Source of the DNA: Hymenobacter translucens
GTDB lineage: Bacteria > Bacteroidota > Bacteroidia > Cytophagales > Hymenobacteraceae
Length of the DNA stretch: 64,000 bases
Direction: 5' to 3'
NCBI RefSeq assembly: GCF_020685205.1
Contig: NZ_JAJERB010000002.1
Location: 496,001-560,000, forward strand
Numbering within the stretch: position 1 is the first letter of the stretch; every line of letters starts with the position of its first letter. Positions 18,864 through 27,957 of this stretch are shown here, piece after piece. The position numbers and the translations under genes were made by a program. The notes below the pieces were generated by a model. It was not told the origin of the DNA. It did no database searches and saw only the letters and a program-made list of their open reading frames with translations.

Positions 18864-19928
18864 CTACTGCTTTACGATCTTCGAGGTGGCCCGCTGGGTA
18901 GCGTCCGAGTACTCTACCATGTAGATGCCGCTGGCCAGCGACTCAACGTTGATTTCGGAGCTGGCGGCGCCGACGGCGGGAACAAAGGAAACCAGACGCT
19001 GACCCGTAGCCGAGTAAACGGTCACCCGGGCATCAGCCTTGGCGGCAGGGTGAGCTAGCACGAGCTGACGCTGGGCCGGGTTGGGGTAGATGCCCAGCTG
19101 AGCAACAGCCTTGCCGTTTCTCACCCCCGTCACGCGCTGCTGGCTTTTGATGATTACATCCTTCAGCAGGATGTAGCGGCCTACGCCGGTGCTGCCTACG
19201 CCGAAGTAGATACGGGTCGTGAGCGTCTGCCCAGCCGTCAGGGTTACGCCCGTAGCGCCGTTTAGCGCCAGACGAAAGGTGCGGGCACTTTGCGCCATGC
19301 CGGTGCTGTACTGCGGGACGGTGGCGGGCGTGTTGGCCGTACCACCGGCAACGCCGGTTGAGTTAACGCCAAACGTAGCATTGGCCGTGGCGGGCAATGC
19401 GCCGTTCGGGCCTTTGCCGCCGGTTACGTCGGATGAGTCAGCCGTGAAGTTGCTGCGCGAGTAGACTACAGCCACGCGGCCAGCTGATGAGCTCGGAACG
19501 GCAGCGCTGAAAATAATGGAGTCGACCCGGGCCGCGGCAGTAGCCGTAATCTGGAACTGCTCATAGTAGGTGCGACGGGGAGCCGAGCCAGGACCAGGAG
19601 GCGTGGCATTGCTGCTCCAGCCACCGCCATCAGCCTGCACGCCGAATGCCTGCCCAACGCTCGAATACGGAGCGTAAGCCGTAGCACCCGTCGGTACCTG
19701 GCCGTTGGACAGCACGTAGCGCCGGAAGGTAGGAGTGCCCACCGTAACGTTGGCCGAGCGCACGGCGGCGCTGTCCTGGTTGTTGCGCGTCATGGGCCAC
19801 TGAACGAATACGGGCGTCTGCGCCGAAGCCTCAGCAGCCAGACCCAGGCCGAGGCAGGCCGCTGCGGCCAGACCTTTCCAGCGGGCCGTCAGGGAGCGGG
19901 AAAAGGAGTTTTGTAAAGTTTTCATCAT
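18864..19928 (-). CDS. Secreted protein with type IX secretion sorting domain
   Basis: A 354-aa exported protein. It has a signal peptide ending LAAEASAQ (about residue 37), a serine/glycine/threonine-rich beta-type body, and a C-terminal sorting domain of the type A kind: LGIYPNPAQRQLVLAHP, then VTVYSATGQRLVSF and LASGIYMVEYSD. It should cross the outer membrane by the type IX machinery and be attached to the surface or released. The body (residues 40-270) shows no catalytic motif that I know; it may be an adhesive or structural module. Two consecutive ATG codons start the frame; either would serve. Confidence 0.85.
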   Translation of the reverse strand: MMKTLQNSFSRSLTARWKGLAAAACLGLGLAAEASAQTPVFVQWPMTRNNQDSAAVRSANVTVGTPTFRRYVLSNGQVPTGATAYAPYSSVGQAFGVQADGGGWSSNATPPGPGSAPRRTYYEQFQITATAAARVDSIIFSAAVPSSSAGRVAVVYSRSNFTADSSDVTGGKGPNGALPATANATFGVNSTGVAGGTANTPATVPQYSTGMAQSARTFRLALNGATGVTLTAGQTLTTRIYFGVGSTGVGRYILLKDVIIKSQQRVTGVRNGKAVAQLGIYPNPAQRQLVLAHPAAKADARVTVYSATGQRLVSFVPAVGAASSEINVESLASGIYMVEYSDATQRATSKIVKQ

Positions 19929-20101
19929 TTCAAAAAGGCGAAGTGGGAGGTATTGTACTTGAATCCAATACGTAAGTTTGACTTCCGCAGAGTGAAAAAA
20001 AAGAACTTAGACGGCATTATTCATGCAAACGTTACCGGGAACGTTGCCAAAAGCCTGAGGAAGTCCCAAACCCGGGAGCTACGGTCCCCACAACAAACAA
20101 A

Positions 20102-20133
20102 TTCCCCACCTGCCTCGCCGGACAAGTGGGGAA
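20102..20133 (-). terminator. Probable terminator of the small membrane protein gene
   Basis: TTCCCCAC (20102-20109) and GTGGGGAA (20126-20133) form an 8-bp stem with a 16-nt loop. On the minus strand the stem is followed by TTTGTTTGTTG, and it lies about 60 bp beyond the stop at 20194. Confidence 0.5.
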
Positions 20134-20193
20134 ATGGATGATACTCGAACTGCCGATCTGACCATCCAGGGCCCGGCCGAAAGTGCTGTAAAT

Positions 20194-20574
20194 CTACCTT
20201 TGTAGGGGTGCGTCCGTCTGCGTTGGCGCCGGGCGGGCTCCCAACGCCTGCCGCAGCCAACTGCCGGCCAGGGCTGCTGTTCCACCTGCCAGCCCCCCGA
20301 CGAGCGTGGTAATGAGCACCACTGCCAGGCCGCTGCCGCCCAGACCCAGCAGCTCGGCTACCCGGTTGCTGAGGCGGCCGTCGGAGCGCAGGTGGTACCA
20401 CAAGCCCAGCACCAGCCAGGCCAGCCCAACTCCGCCAAAGCCCGCCAGAAACGATTTGCCCCCGCTCCGGCCCTGCCAGGCCGCCAGGGCAAACGCAACC
20501 GGGGCCACCACCCACCACGGCAGGAAAAGCTGGGCTACGGCAGCCAAAACCAGAATCAGCAGAAACAGGCGCAT
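20194..20574 (-). CDS. Small membrane protein of unknown function
   Basis: A 126-aa protein with three or four hydrophobic segments (about residues 3-20, 22-35, 43-60 and 82-105) and a short polar C-terminal tail rich in proline and threonine. Long alanine/leucine/glycine stretches make it look like an inner-membrane protein without obvious catalytic residues. I recognise no family. It lies between the T9SS cargo gene and the delta-60 repeat gene, all on the same strand, but with gaps of 84-265 bp that suggest separate units. Confidence 0.65.
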   Translation of the reverse strand: MRLFLLILVLAAVAQLFLPWWVVAPVAFALAAWQGRSGGKSFLAGFGGVGLAWLVLGLWYHLRSDGRLSNRVAELLGLGGSGLAVVLITTLVGGLAGGTAALAGSWLRQALGARPAPTQTDAPLQR

Positions 20575-20658
20575 AAGCAGGGAAAAGAAAGGGGGTAGAA
20601 GACGGGTTTGAAGAACGACCGGGACGGAGGCCGGCCGCTGATGGTAGCGCGGCAGGCG

Positions 20659-23163
20659 TTACTCTACTAGTACCCGGCGCACGACGGGGCCATCCTGGTA
20701 ATCGACGCGAAGCAGGTAAACCCCGGCCGCCAGGCCGTCGAGCGAAACGTCGAGGCGGGTTGCCGGGGCCGTTTGGGTTCTTAGTAGCTGACCGATGGGG
20801 CTAAGCAGGGAAACCCGGCCTGGCCGGGCGGAGGCGTCAAGCCGGAGGTGCAGCACACCCCGGGCCGGGGTCGGCCAGGCTTCCAGCGTCGCGGCGGAGA
20901 CCCCGGCTTTTACGTGCAGCACGTTGGCGTCAATCAACCGGGCCAGGCCCAGCTGGTCACTTGTACCCACCTGGTTAAAGTAGCCGCCCACGACAATCTT
21001 GCCATCCGTTTGTACCAGCAGGCACAGGGGCGCCATGTCGGGGCCGACGCTCAGGTTGAAATCCGGGTCCTGGGCTCCGAAGCTGGTCAGCCGCATCAGG
21101 GTGACGTAGCCCGTCCCGGACGTGGTCAGGTCTCCGCCGGCCAGGATGCGCTGATTGGGCTGCATGGCCAGGGTATACACAAAGGTATTGCGGTTGAAGG
21201 GTGAGGTAAACGATGGATCGGGCGCGCCGGAAGGCAGCACCCGAATCAGCCCGTTGGCGGTGACGCCCCCGACTTCGTCGAAATAGCCGCCAAGCAGAAT
21301 GCTGCCGTCTGCCTGCAGGGCCATTGAAAGAACCTCGCTAAAGGTTGCGGTGCCGGTATGGAGAAGCGGGGCAAAGGCCGGGTCGATGGCTCCATTGGAG
21401 AGCAGACGACGGAGCAGATAGGGGGTGGCGCCCGGTCCGGCCTGATAACTTCCCCCAATCAGGATACGCCCGTCGGGCTGCACCAGCAGCGTGGAAATGT
21501 ACTGGTTGGAAATACCCTGAAAAGTAGGGTCGGGTTGTCCGTTGGCCAGCACGCGGGCAAGGGTGCTCGAGCCGCGGACCAGCAGCATCCGGCCGTCGCC
21601 CAGCACCGCTAACCGGGTCACTGCTATTCCGCCGGAGGCAAAGCTGTTGTCGGGAGCTCCCGAAGGCAGGAGCCGGGCTACCGCGGAGCGTTGCGTCGTC
21701 CCGACCCAGGTGAAGCCGCCGCCCACCACCAGCCGTCCATCGGGCTGCAAAGCCAGGCACTCCACGCTGCCCCCGCTCAGCGCCCCGGCGGTGGAATAAG
21801 CGGCATCCACCGTGCCGTCAGGGTTCAGGCGGGCCAGGTTGCGGACCGGCACCCCGTTCACGACCGAGAAACGCCCACCGATAATTAGCTTGCCATCGGG
21901 CTGCTCTACTACCGTGTTGACGGTGCCGACGGCCTGCAGCTGGGGTACAAAACCTGTTTCGACGCTGCCGGTAGCGGTGAGCAGGGCTACGGATGGCGAC
22001 GTGGCGGGAAACACGTCGGAGTCGTTGTTATAATACGAGGTAAGTACCTGGCCGTCGGGCAGGGCCTGGAGGGAAAGAACCGGCTGATTCAGCAGCATCT
22101 CAAAGCTGGTGTCGGCGGCGCCGTTGGGCAGGACGCGCATCACCTTACCCGCGGGCCGTCCGGGCAGAAAGCCGGTTGCCAGCAGCACCTTGCCATCCGA
22201 CTGAAGCTGCAGAACGTTGAAGTTATAAGTGGTGTAAGAGCTGGCGAAGGAGCTGGTAAAGCCGCTGTTGAAGGAAGCATCGACGGCGCCGCTGGGCTGC
22301 AGGCGTACCAGGCGCATCCCCGTATTACCGAGGAAGCCGGCGGACAAAGCAACCACTGCTTTACCATCCGGCTGCACAGCCAGACTCCGGACGAATGTGC
22401 CGGACGCCGCCTGGGCATTGAAGCTCCCATCCAGGCTGCCATCGGGCTGCAGCCGCACCAGCGCCGGCTGGACCTGCCCGTTGAACGTGCGGAAGCCACC
22501 ACCCACCAGAATCTGCCCGTTCGGCAAAACGGCCAGCGAGGTCGGTTCCGTGTCGGGCCCGGTGCCGACCGAAAAGGAAGGGTCCACCGCGCCGCCGGGC
22601 AGCAGCCGCACGACCCGCATGGCAGCGGTGCCGCCAAACAAGGTGAAGCGGCCGGCCAGCAGAATTTTGCCATCGGGCTGAATGGCGGCGTACCGGATGC
22701 TGCCATTGGCGCCCGTACCTGGGCTGAAGCCGGGGTCACCGGTACCATCCGCATTCAGACGGAGCAGGCTCTGCCGCGAAATGCCCCCCACGGTGACCGT
22801 GCCCTGCCCCGAGCCGAACACCAGCAACTGCCCGTTTGGCAGGGGCTCCAGGTGCGTAATGTAGGTGTACAGGATGTTCTGCCCCTGGTTGACGTTGGCA
22901 TTGAAGCCCTGGTCGAGGCTTCCATTCGTGAGGTAGCGCACCAGCTGCGGGGCTACCGTGCCCTCGGCCCGCGCAAACTCCCCGAGCATGATGCGCTTGC
23001 CGTCGGGCTGCTGCACGGCCTGGTACACTGCGGCCGGCTGAAGAACCTCCTGCGGGAAAAAGGACGGGTCGGGCTGGGTTTGCTGGGCAAAGGCCGCAGC
23101 CGTCAGTAGTCTCAGCGCCAGCGCCAGAATAAGCTGTCGGGATAGTCGAAGTAAATAAGGCAT
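20659..23163 (-). CDS. Delta-60 repeat protein with type IX sorting domain
   Basis: An 834-aa exported protein made of about a dozen repeats of roughly 50-60 residues, each with the pattern QPDGK(I/V)L(V/L)GG.F followed by R(L/V)LP.G..D.SF, the delta-60 repeat that probably folds as a beta-propeller. A signal peptide ends at AAAFAQ near residue 27, and the C-terminus is a type IX sorting domain (LEAWPTPARGVLHLRLD, LLSPIGQLLRTQ, LAAGVYLLRVDY). The role is likely surface attachment or binding, as no catalytic motif is seen. The gene starts 48 bp after the penicillin acylase gene on the same strand, so the two may be co-transcribed. DNA-level repeats at 20,950-23,000 are only the coding of these units. 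Confidence 0.88.
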   Translation of the reverse strand: MPYLLRLSRQLILALALRLLTAAAFAQQTQPDPSFFPQEVLQPAAVYQAVQQPDGKRIMLGEFARAEGTVAPQLVRYLTNGSLDQGFNANVNQGQNILYTYITHLEPLPNGQLLVFGSGQGTVTVGGISRQSLLRLNADGTGDPGFSPGTGANGSIRYAAIQPDGKILLAGRFTLFGGTAAMRVVRLLPGGAVDPSFSVGTGPDTEPTSLAVLPNGQILVGGGFRTFNGQVQPALVRLQPDGSLDGSFNAQAASGTFVRSLAVQPDGKAVVALSAGFLGNTGMRLVRLQPSGAVDASFNSGFTSSFASSYTTYNFNVLQLQSDGKVLLATGFLPGRPAGKVMRVLPNGAADTSFEMLLNQPVLSLQALPDGQVLTSYYNNDSDVFPATSPSVALLTATGSVETGFVPQLQAVGTVNTVVEQPDGKLIIGGRFSVVNGVPVRNLARLNPDGTVDAAYSTAGALSGGSVECLALQPDGRLVVGGGFTWVGTTQRSAVARLLPSGAPDNSFASGGIAVTRLAVLGDGRMLLVRGSSTLARVLANGQPDPTFQGISNQYISTLLVQPDGRILIGGSYQAGPGATPYLLRRLLSNGAIDPAFAPLLHTGTATFSEVLSMALQADGSILLGGYFDEVGGVTANGLIRVLPSGAPDPSFTSPFNRNTFVYTLAMQPNQRILAGGDLTTSGTGYVTLMRLTSFGAQDPDFNLSVGPDMAPLCLLVQTDGKIVVGGYFNQVGTSDQLGLARLIDANVLHVKAGVSAATLEAWPTPARGVLHLRLDASARPGRVSLLSPIGQLLRTQTAPATRLDVSLDGLAAGVYLLRVDYQDGPVVRRVLVE

Positions 23164-23211
23164 GGGCGGTGGTAAGCTTACGTGAATAGAAAAAGGATTA
23201 GTATAAGGGTA

Positions 23212-25659
23212 TTATCGGGAGCCGCCCCGCAGCTCCCAGGCTGCATGCACGTGCGGGTTTTTTTCGTCGGCGCTCCGCAGAAACACCAACTCGTCCAGCG
23301 TGCCCGTCCGCCACGTTTCAATCATATCCGTGTAGTAAGCCGAGCCCGGGTTGCCGGACTGCCCGCCCGGGAACACCCCGTAGGCTTTCGGCTGGGGCCC
23401 CAGGGCCACTACCATCCGCCAGGACGGGCCGTTGCGCTCGGAAATGGCATTCACGATACCCGCTCCGCCGCCCACGTCCAGGTCCAGGCTGCCAAAGCCC
23501 TTCAGCTGAGCCAGGTGCAGAATATCGGTGCTTTTCTGGTTGGCCCACCGCCAGTCGGGGCCGAGGGCGCCGAACTTGCGCTGCAGGGAGTCGGTAGCCA
23601 GCTGAAACGACTGCAGCACCAGGTCGGGCAGGGTTTCGTGGGCGGGCGTGGTGCGGTTGTCAATCCAGGGCGACGCAGGCTGCTGCAAAACCAGGGTGTT
23701 GGTCCGGTCGCGGCCGGGGTAGCGCATCTCCACCCCGGTTTTCGGCCCGAAGTCGTCGTCCCACAGCGCCTTTACCAGGCGGCTGTACCAGAGGTCAAAG
23801 ATGCTGGGCCCGATGGCACCGGCGTCGTGCACGTAATTCCAGCGCTGCAGCTCGGCGTACGCCTGGCGCTGGGCCTCGTTCAGCTTATCGGCGGGCAGCA
23901 AAGCCAGCATGCGGGGCAGCATCAGCCGGGCGTTCAGGTTCAGGTTGTCGTTCTGCAGGTGGCGCAGGCTGTCCGGCGTAGCCTGGGTCATGGAAGCCAG
24001 CCGCTCGTTGATGCGGTGCCCCCGCTCGTAGGAGGCGTACGACCACCCCAGATAGTAAGGATAGTCGGGGCCGGCCGAGCTTTGGTTGGCGGAGCTGACA
24101 AAGCCCCGGGCCGGGTTTTTTACGTGGGGATTGTGGGCCTGCGGAATCCAGCCCTGCCAGTCGTAGGCCGGGTCGGTGCCGTCGAGGATAAACTTGCCCT
24201 GGTTGCGCCACTTCAGCGGGAACCGGCCGTTGGGCCAGAGGGCAATGTCGTTCTGCTGGCTGGCGAAGATGAAGTTCTGCGCCGGGGAGCCGTAAAACTG
24301 CAGGGCGGCGGTATAGTCGGCGTAGTTCCGGGCCCGGTTGAGGCGGTAGAACGTCATCATCTCGTTCATGCCGTCGTGGGCCGTCCAGCGCATGGCGTGA
24401 CGGATGGGCGTCTGGGCCGTGAAAGGCTTCTCGTCGCGGTCGTACACCACCGGGCCGTGGTGGGTGTAGAGCACCGTGTCAACCTTATCGGCCTGGCCCC
24501 GGACTTTAATCCGCTCGACTACGCGCCGTACCAGTTTCCAGCGCCCGTCGTGCCAGTATTCCTGCTGACGGGCATCCCGGAACCGGATCTGGTACCAGTC
24601 GAGCACGTCGCCGCCCACGTTGGTGACGCCCCAGGCCGCCTGCTCGTTGAACCCGATAATGACCAGCGGCGCTCCGGGAATGGTAACGCCGTACACGTTT
24701 ACGCCCGGGGCCGACAGCTGCACCTGGTACCAAATGCTGGGCAGGTTGAGCTGCAGGTGAGGGTCGTTGGCCAGAATCGGGTAGCCGGTGGCTGAGCGGG
24801 TGCCGCTCACGGCAAAGTTGTTGGAGCCCAGCTCGGGGTCAGCGTCCCGGGCCGGCATTTTGGCCGTCATAGCCGCCCCAAACGATTTGGGCGTAGCCGG
24901 CACGGACAGGGGCTTGAAATCGAGCGGGGTGCCGGTGGGCACGATGGGGTCTTCGCGGGTGGGCAGGTCCGGGAACAGGTCTTTCACCACCGCCGGGCCG
25001 TACTTGCCCAGGATGTTGGACATGCGCAGGTCGTCGTTGGAGCGCCCGCTCAGGTCGAAGGCCATCAGCTTGAGCAGCAGCGAGCATTTCAGCGGCTGCC
25101 AGGGCTCGGGGGCGTAACCCAGCAGCTTGTACTCGAAGGGCAGCGTCTGGGGCGTGAGGGAGTTGATGTAGGCATTCACGCCCGCCGAGTAGGATTCGAG
25201 CACTGTCCGGGTGGTCGGGTCGGCCATCATTACCGCTAACGACCTTTTAGCCCCGTACACCATGCCAATGCGGCGAAAGTACCGGTCGGTTTCAAGCCGT
25301 TCCCCGCCCACAATCTCCGACAGGCGGCCGGCGGCTACGTGAGTCTGAAACTCCATCTGCCAGAGCCGGTCCCGGGCCGTCAGGTAACCCTGGGCGAAGT
25401 ACAGGTCCTGGTTGTTCTGGGCGAAGATGTGGGGCACGTGCCGCTCGTCGAAGCGTACCTGCACCGGCTGCTGCAGGCCAGGCAAATCAAGCCGGTGCTG
25501 CTCCGGAAACGAGGTGGGCGTTTCGCTGTTGGTCCAGAACCCCCGAAACGGGCTCAGGAATTTGCCCAGCGGGGGCGCCACGCCGAGGCGGGAGTTGAGC
25601 GCCCAGGTAAGCGAAACACAGGCAACCAGGGCAAGCAGGGCTTTAATCCAGCGAATCAT
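23212..25659 (-). CDS. Penicillin acylase family N-terminal nucleophile hydrolase
   Basis: An 815-aa precursor of the penicillin/acyl-homoserine-lactone acylase family, which cleaves amide bonds of acylated small molecules after self-processing into two chains. The N-terminus has one membrane helix or signal (residues 5-22). The start of the alpha chain pattern is clear (VRFDERHVPHIFAQNNQDLY, then AQGYLTARDRLWQME). The new N-terminal serine of the beta chain should be S279 in GSNNFAVSG, followed by ANDPHLQLNLPSIWY and the asparagine-containing region later on. Typical length for the family. Substrate (antibiotic, lactone, or peptide) cannot be told from sequence. No regulatory gene is adjacent. 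Confidence 0.9.
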   Translation of the reverse strand: MIRWIKALLALVACVSLTWALNSRLGVAPPLGKFLSPFRGFWTNSETPTSFPEQHRLDLPGLQQPVQVRFDERHVPHIFAQNNQDLYFAQGYLTARDRLWQMEFQTHVAAGRLSEIVGGERLETDRYFRRIGMVYGAKRSLAVMMADPTTRTVLESYSAGVNAYINSLTPQTLPFEYKLLGYAPEPWQPLKCSLLLKLMAFDLSGRSNDDLRMSNILGKYGPAVVKDLFPDLPTREDPIVPTGTPLDFKPLSVPATPKSFGAAMTAKMPARDADPELGSNNFAVSGTRSATGYPILANDPHLQLNLPSIWYQVQLSAPGVNVYGVTIPGAPLVIIGFNEQAAWGVTNVGGDVLDWYQIRFRDARQQEYWHDGRWKLVRRVVERIKVRGQADKVDTVLYTHHGPVVYDRDEKPFTAQTPIRHAMRWTAHDGMNEMMTFYRLNRARNYADYTAALQFYGSPAQNFIFASQQNDIALWPNGRFPLKWRNQGKFILDGTDPAYDWQGWIPQAHNPHVKNPARGFVSSANQSSAGPDYPYYLGWSYASYERGHRINERLASMTQATPDSLRHLQNDNLNLNARLMLPRMLALLPADKLNEAQRQAYAELQRWNYVHDAGAIGPSIFDLWYSRLVKALWDDDFGPKTGVEMRYPGRDRTNTLVLQQPASPWIDNRTTPAHETLPDLVLQSFQLATDSLQRKFGALGPDWRWANQKSTDILHLAQLKGFGSLDLDVGGGAGIVNAISERNGPSWRMVVALGPQPKAYGVFPGGQSGNPGSAYYTDMIETWRTGTLDELVFLRSADEKNPHVHAAWELRGGSR

Positions 25660-25734
25660 ACGCGACCATAGAATTGGACGGGTAAGGTAGAAAATCTGTT
25701 CTGACTTGTAGCCGTTCAGGCAGGGGCATAAAAA

Positions 25735-25765
25735 AGCCCTCAGCGGCGCGGGGCAGCTGAGGGCT
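25735..25765 (-). terminator. Terminator of the RlpA gene
   Basis: AGCCCTCAGC (25735-25744) pairs with GCTGAGGGCT (25756-25765). On the minus strand it is followed by a run of T residues and lies 26 bp beyond the stop at 25792. Confidence 0.82.
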
Positions 25766-25791
25766 CTAAAAGGTAGTAGTCGGCGGGCAGC

Positions 25792-26589
25792 CTAGAAGTT
25801 CTCCCGCTGGCGCACCAGGCCGGTAATGCCCTTCGTCAGCAACTGCTTGCGCAGCGCCTCGGCGGCTTCCCGGTCGGTAAACTGTCCGACGAGCACCCGG
25901 CTGAGCGAGCGGCCACCCGCCGTTTCCTGGGCGATGGTAACGGGCAGCTGCTTGTCGATAGCCTGAATCCTGGCTTGCACGGCCTGGGCATTGCGCGGGT
26001 CGCCAAACGTGCCGGCCTGCACAACAAACGTAGGCGCGGGCTCGGGCGTGGTGGGCACCAGCTCTACGGCCGGAATATCGGCTGCCGGTGTGATGACGGC
26101 TTCTTCCGTTCCCAGCGAGGCCAGATCGGCAGGAGCATCCGTGGGGCCCAGGGGCGTGGTGTCGGGTACGACCTCGGCAACGACGGAAACGGCGCCCAGG
26201 CGCACGATGTCCAGCGGGCGGGCAGCTATTTCGGACAGGTCGAGGATGCGCTGATGGCGGAACGGTCCCCGGTCGGATACCCGCACGACAACTGATTTGC
26301 CGTTCTGGGGGTTGGTAACGCGCAGTCTGGTGCCGAAGGGCAGGGTTTTGTGCGCGCAGGTGTACTTCATCCGGTCGAACCGCTCGCCATTGCTGGTGCG
26401 GTGGCCCTGGTGTTCGCGGCCGTACCAGGAGGCGCGGCCCCGCAGTACGGTGGCTTTCTTGGCAGTAACAGGGGCTTTGTCGTCGCTATCCGAGCCCAGG
26501 GCCCGGGCTGCTCCGGGAGCAGCTGAGAACAGCATAAGAAGCGAGGCCATCAGCAAGCCCGAGAGGTGCAGTCGTGTAATCAACTTCAT
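25792..26589 (-). CDS. rlpA: RlpA-like septal lytic transglycosylase with SPOR domain
   Basis: A 265-aa exported protein. After the signal peptide (about residues 1-30) comes a double-psi beta-barrel of the RlpA type (RGRASWYGREHQGHRTSNGE, then PFGTRLRVTNPQNGKSVVV and VSDRGPF with the catalytic aspartate). A proline/threonine linker leads to a SPOR domain (FVVQAGTFGDPRNAQAV to about residue 262), which binds denuded peptidoglycan at the division site. Predicted to cut peptidoglycan during cell separation. It has its own terminator. Upstream is an AT-rich 370-bp region that must contain its promoter. Confidence 0.9.
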   Translation of the reverse strand: MKLITRLHLSGLLMASLLMLFSAAPGAARALGSDSDDKAPVTAKKATVLRGRASWYGREHQGHRTSNGERFDRMKYTCAHKTLPFGTRLRVTNPQNGKSVVVRVSDRGPFRHQRILDLSEIAARPLDIVRLGAVSVVAEVVPDTTPLGPTDAPADLASLGTEEAVITPAADIPAVELVPTTPEPAPTFVVQAGTFGDPRNAQAVQARIQAIDKQLPVTIAQETAGGRSLSRVLVGQFTDREAAEALRKQLLTKGITGLVRQRENF

Positions 26590-26958
26590 TCATTCTCTTG
26601 GTTGGTGAGTAAGTCAAATCTAGAAGCCTGATCTGAACTACCTCGCAATTGCCAATGCCCTTAGTAATCGAAAATCCTACCTTATTTACCTTTTTAAAGA
26701 AAATTTGCACAAAAGTTATCCACAGAAATAGGGAAAAATGGACGTTTGTGTTTCGGAAAGGCGCATTTAGGATTCTTTTGGGACGCCAAGCCGAACTCTA
26801 GTTAAATTATACTATCCGCCGGTGAAAAAAATTCGGGCATCACGGCCCACCCATCTTCGGAGCCGGGTTGCATATGTCCCGGTTTTTTAGTAAGGGTGTA
26901 AGCAGACGTTGACGTCGGCTTGGCGCACCGGGCCACCGGTTTTGCCGTACTTGCAGCC
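26590..26958. other. AT-rich intergenic region with a DnaA-box-like site and a hairpin
   Basis: This 369-bp gap between the divergent RlpA and DUF72 genes has no convincing coding frame. It is distinctly A/T-rich compared with its surroundings. It contains one perfect DnaA box, TTATCCACA, at 26716-26724, and a terminator-like hairpin at 26861-26888 in front of the DUF72 gene. It presumably holds the two promoters. Confidence 0.6.
26861..26888 (+). terminator. Terminator-like hairpin in the DUF72 leader
   Basis: AGCCGGG (26861-26867) can pair with CCCGGTT (26878-26884, one G-T pair) around a 10-nt loop, followed by TTTTTT up to 26888. No plus-strand gene precedes it, so it would act as an attenuator for the DUF72 gene or end a very short transcript. 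Inference from shape only. Confidence 0.35.
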
Positions 26959-27870
26959 ATGGATTTTGGCCGCCTCTCCGACCTGCGTACGGTCGACTTT
27001 TCACTTCCGCCCGACCACCCCGAAACGGCCCGCGTGCTGGCCCGCGCCTCTGCCCTGGCCGGCCCGCCTCAGGTGTACGTAGGCTGCCCGCTCTGGACCA
27101 ACAAAGCCTGGCTGGGCAACTACTTCCCGGCCGGCATCAAGGATACCGACTATCTGCACTACTACGCCCGGCAGTTTAACTGCATCGAGCTGAATACCAC
27201 GCACTACCGAATTCCGGATGCGCCCACGGTACGCAAGTGGCGCGATGCCGTGCCGCCGGAGTTCCGCTTTTGCCCCAAGCTGCCCCAGAGCATCAGCCAC
27301 GAGCGGGAGCTCTACAATGCCGATGAGCTGACGACCACCTTCTGCCGGGCCATCAGTGGCCTCGACGAGCGGCTGGGGATGGCTTTTCTGCAGCTGCCGC
27401 CCACGTTCGGGCCCGAGCACCTGCCCCGGTTGGAGCGCTACCTGCTCGACTTTCCCGACTATGTGCCGCTGGCCGTAGAGCTGCGCCACCCGCGCTGGTT
27501 TGCCGATGCCGGGCTGCGCGACGCGGTGTTTGCCCTGCTCGAAGCCCTGGGCAAGACGCTCGTGCTCACCGACGTGGCCGGGCGCCGCGACGTGCTGCAC
27601 CAGCGCCTGACCACGCCCACGGCCTGCATCCGGTTTAACGGCCACGGCCTGATCCGGAGCGACTATCAACGCGCCGATGCCTGGGCCGCCCGCCTTGCCG
27701 ACTGGCTGGCCGCGGGCCTGCAGTCTGTTTACTTCTTTGTTCATCAGAAGGACATCATGCACAGCCCGGTCTGGACGCAGTATTTTCTGGAAAAGCTCAA
27801 CGCCCTGACCGGCCTGAGCGTGGCCCCGCCCCGGATAATTGTGCAGCCGATTCAGGGCAGCCTGTTTTAG
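26959..27870 (+). CDS. DUF72 domain protein
   Basis: A 303-aa member of the DUF72 (YecE-like) family, which has a TIM-barrel fold and no settled function. Typical segments are VYVGCPLWTNKAWLGNYFP, ARQFNCIELNTTHYRIP, FRFCPKLPQSISHER and FLQLPPTFGPEHL. I chose the ATG at 26959 (MDFGRLSDLRTV); an in-frame TTG at 26920 is less likely. It is divergent from the RlpA gene across the AT-rich intergenic region, and a terminator-like hairpin ends 70 bp before the start codon. Confidence 0.85.
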   Translation: MDFGRLSDLRTVDFSLPPDHPETARVLARASALAGPPQVYVGCPLWTNKAWLGNYFPAGIKDTDYLHYYARQFNCIELNTTHYRIPDAPTVRKWRDAVPPEFRFCPKLPQSISHERELYNADELTTTFCRAISGLDERLGMAFLQLPPTFGPEHLPRLERYLLDFPDYVPLAVELRHPRWFADAGLRDAVFALLEALGKTLVLTDVAGRRDVLHQRLTTPTACIRFNGHGLIRSDYQRADAWAARLADWLAAGLQSVYFFVHQKDIMHSPVWTQYFLEKLNALTGLSVAPPRIIVQPIQGSLF

Positions 27871-27957
27871 GCGGGCGGGCTGCGGGGCGGCGCCGACCAG
27901 ACGGGCAGTTTTACCGTATCTTGGTTTGCGCCCGGTTTTCTGCCCCGGGCCCTGCCT

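Noticed and set aside
20135-20168. T-loop-like ACTCGAAC with a TGGATG/CATCCA stem, perhaps a tRNA remnant
   Set aside because: No acceptor, D or anticodon arms can be folded on either strand.
20900-23050. Regular DNA repeats suggesting a CRISPR or tandem array
   Set aside because: The repeats follow the codon frame of delta-60 units of unequal length and are diverged; there are no constant spacers.
26590-26958. Chromosome origin (oriC)
   Set aside because: Only one DnaA box was seen and neither dnaA nor other usual origin neighbours are present.
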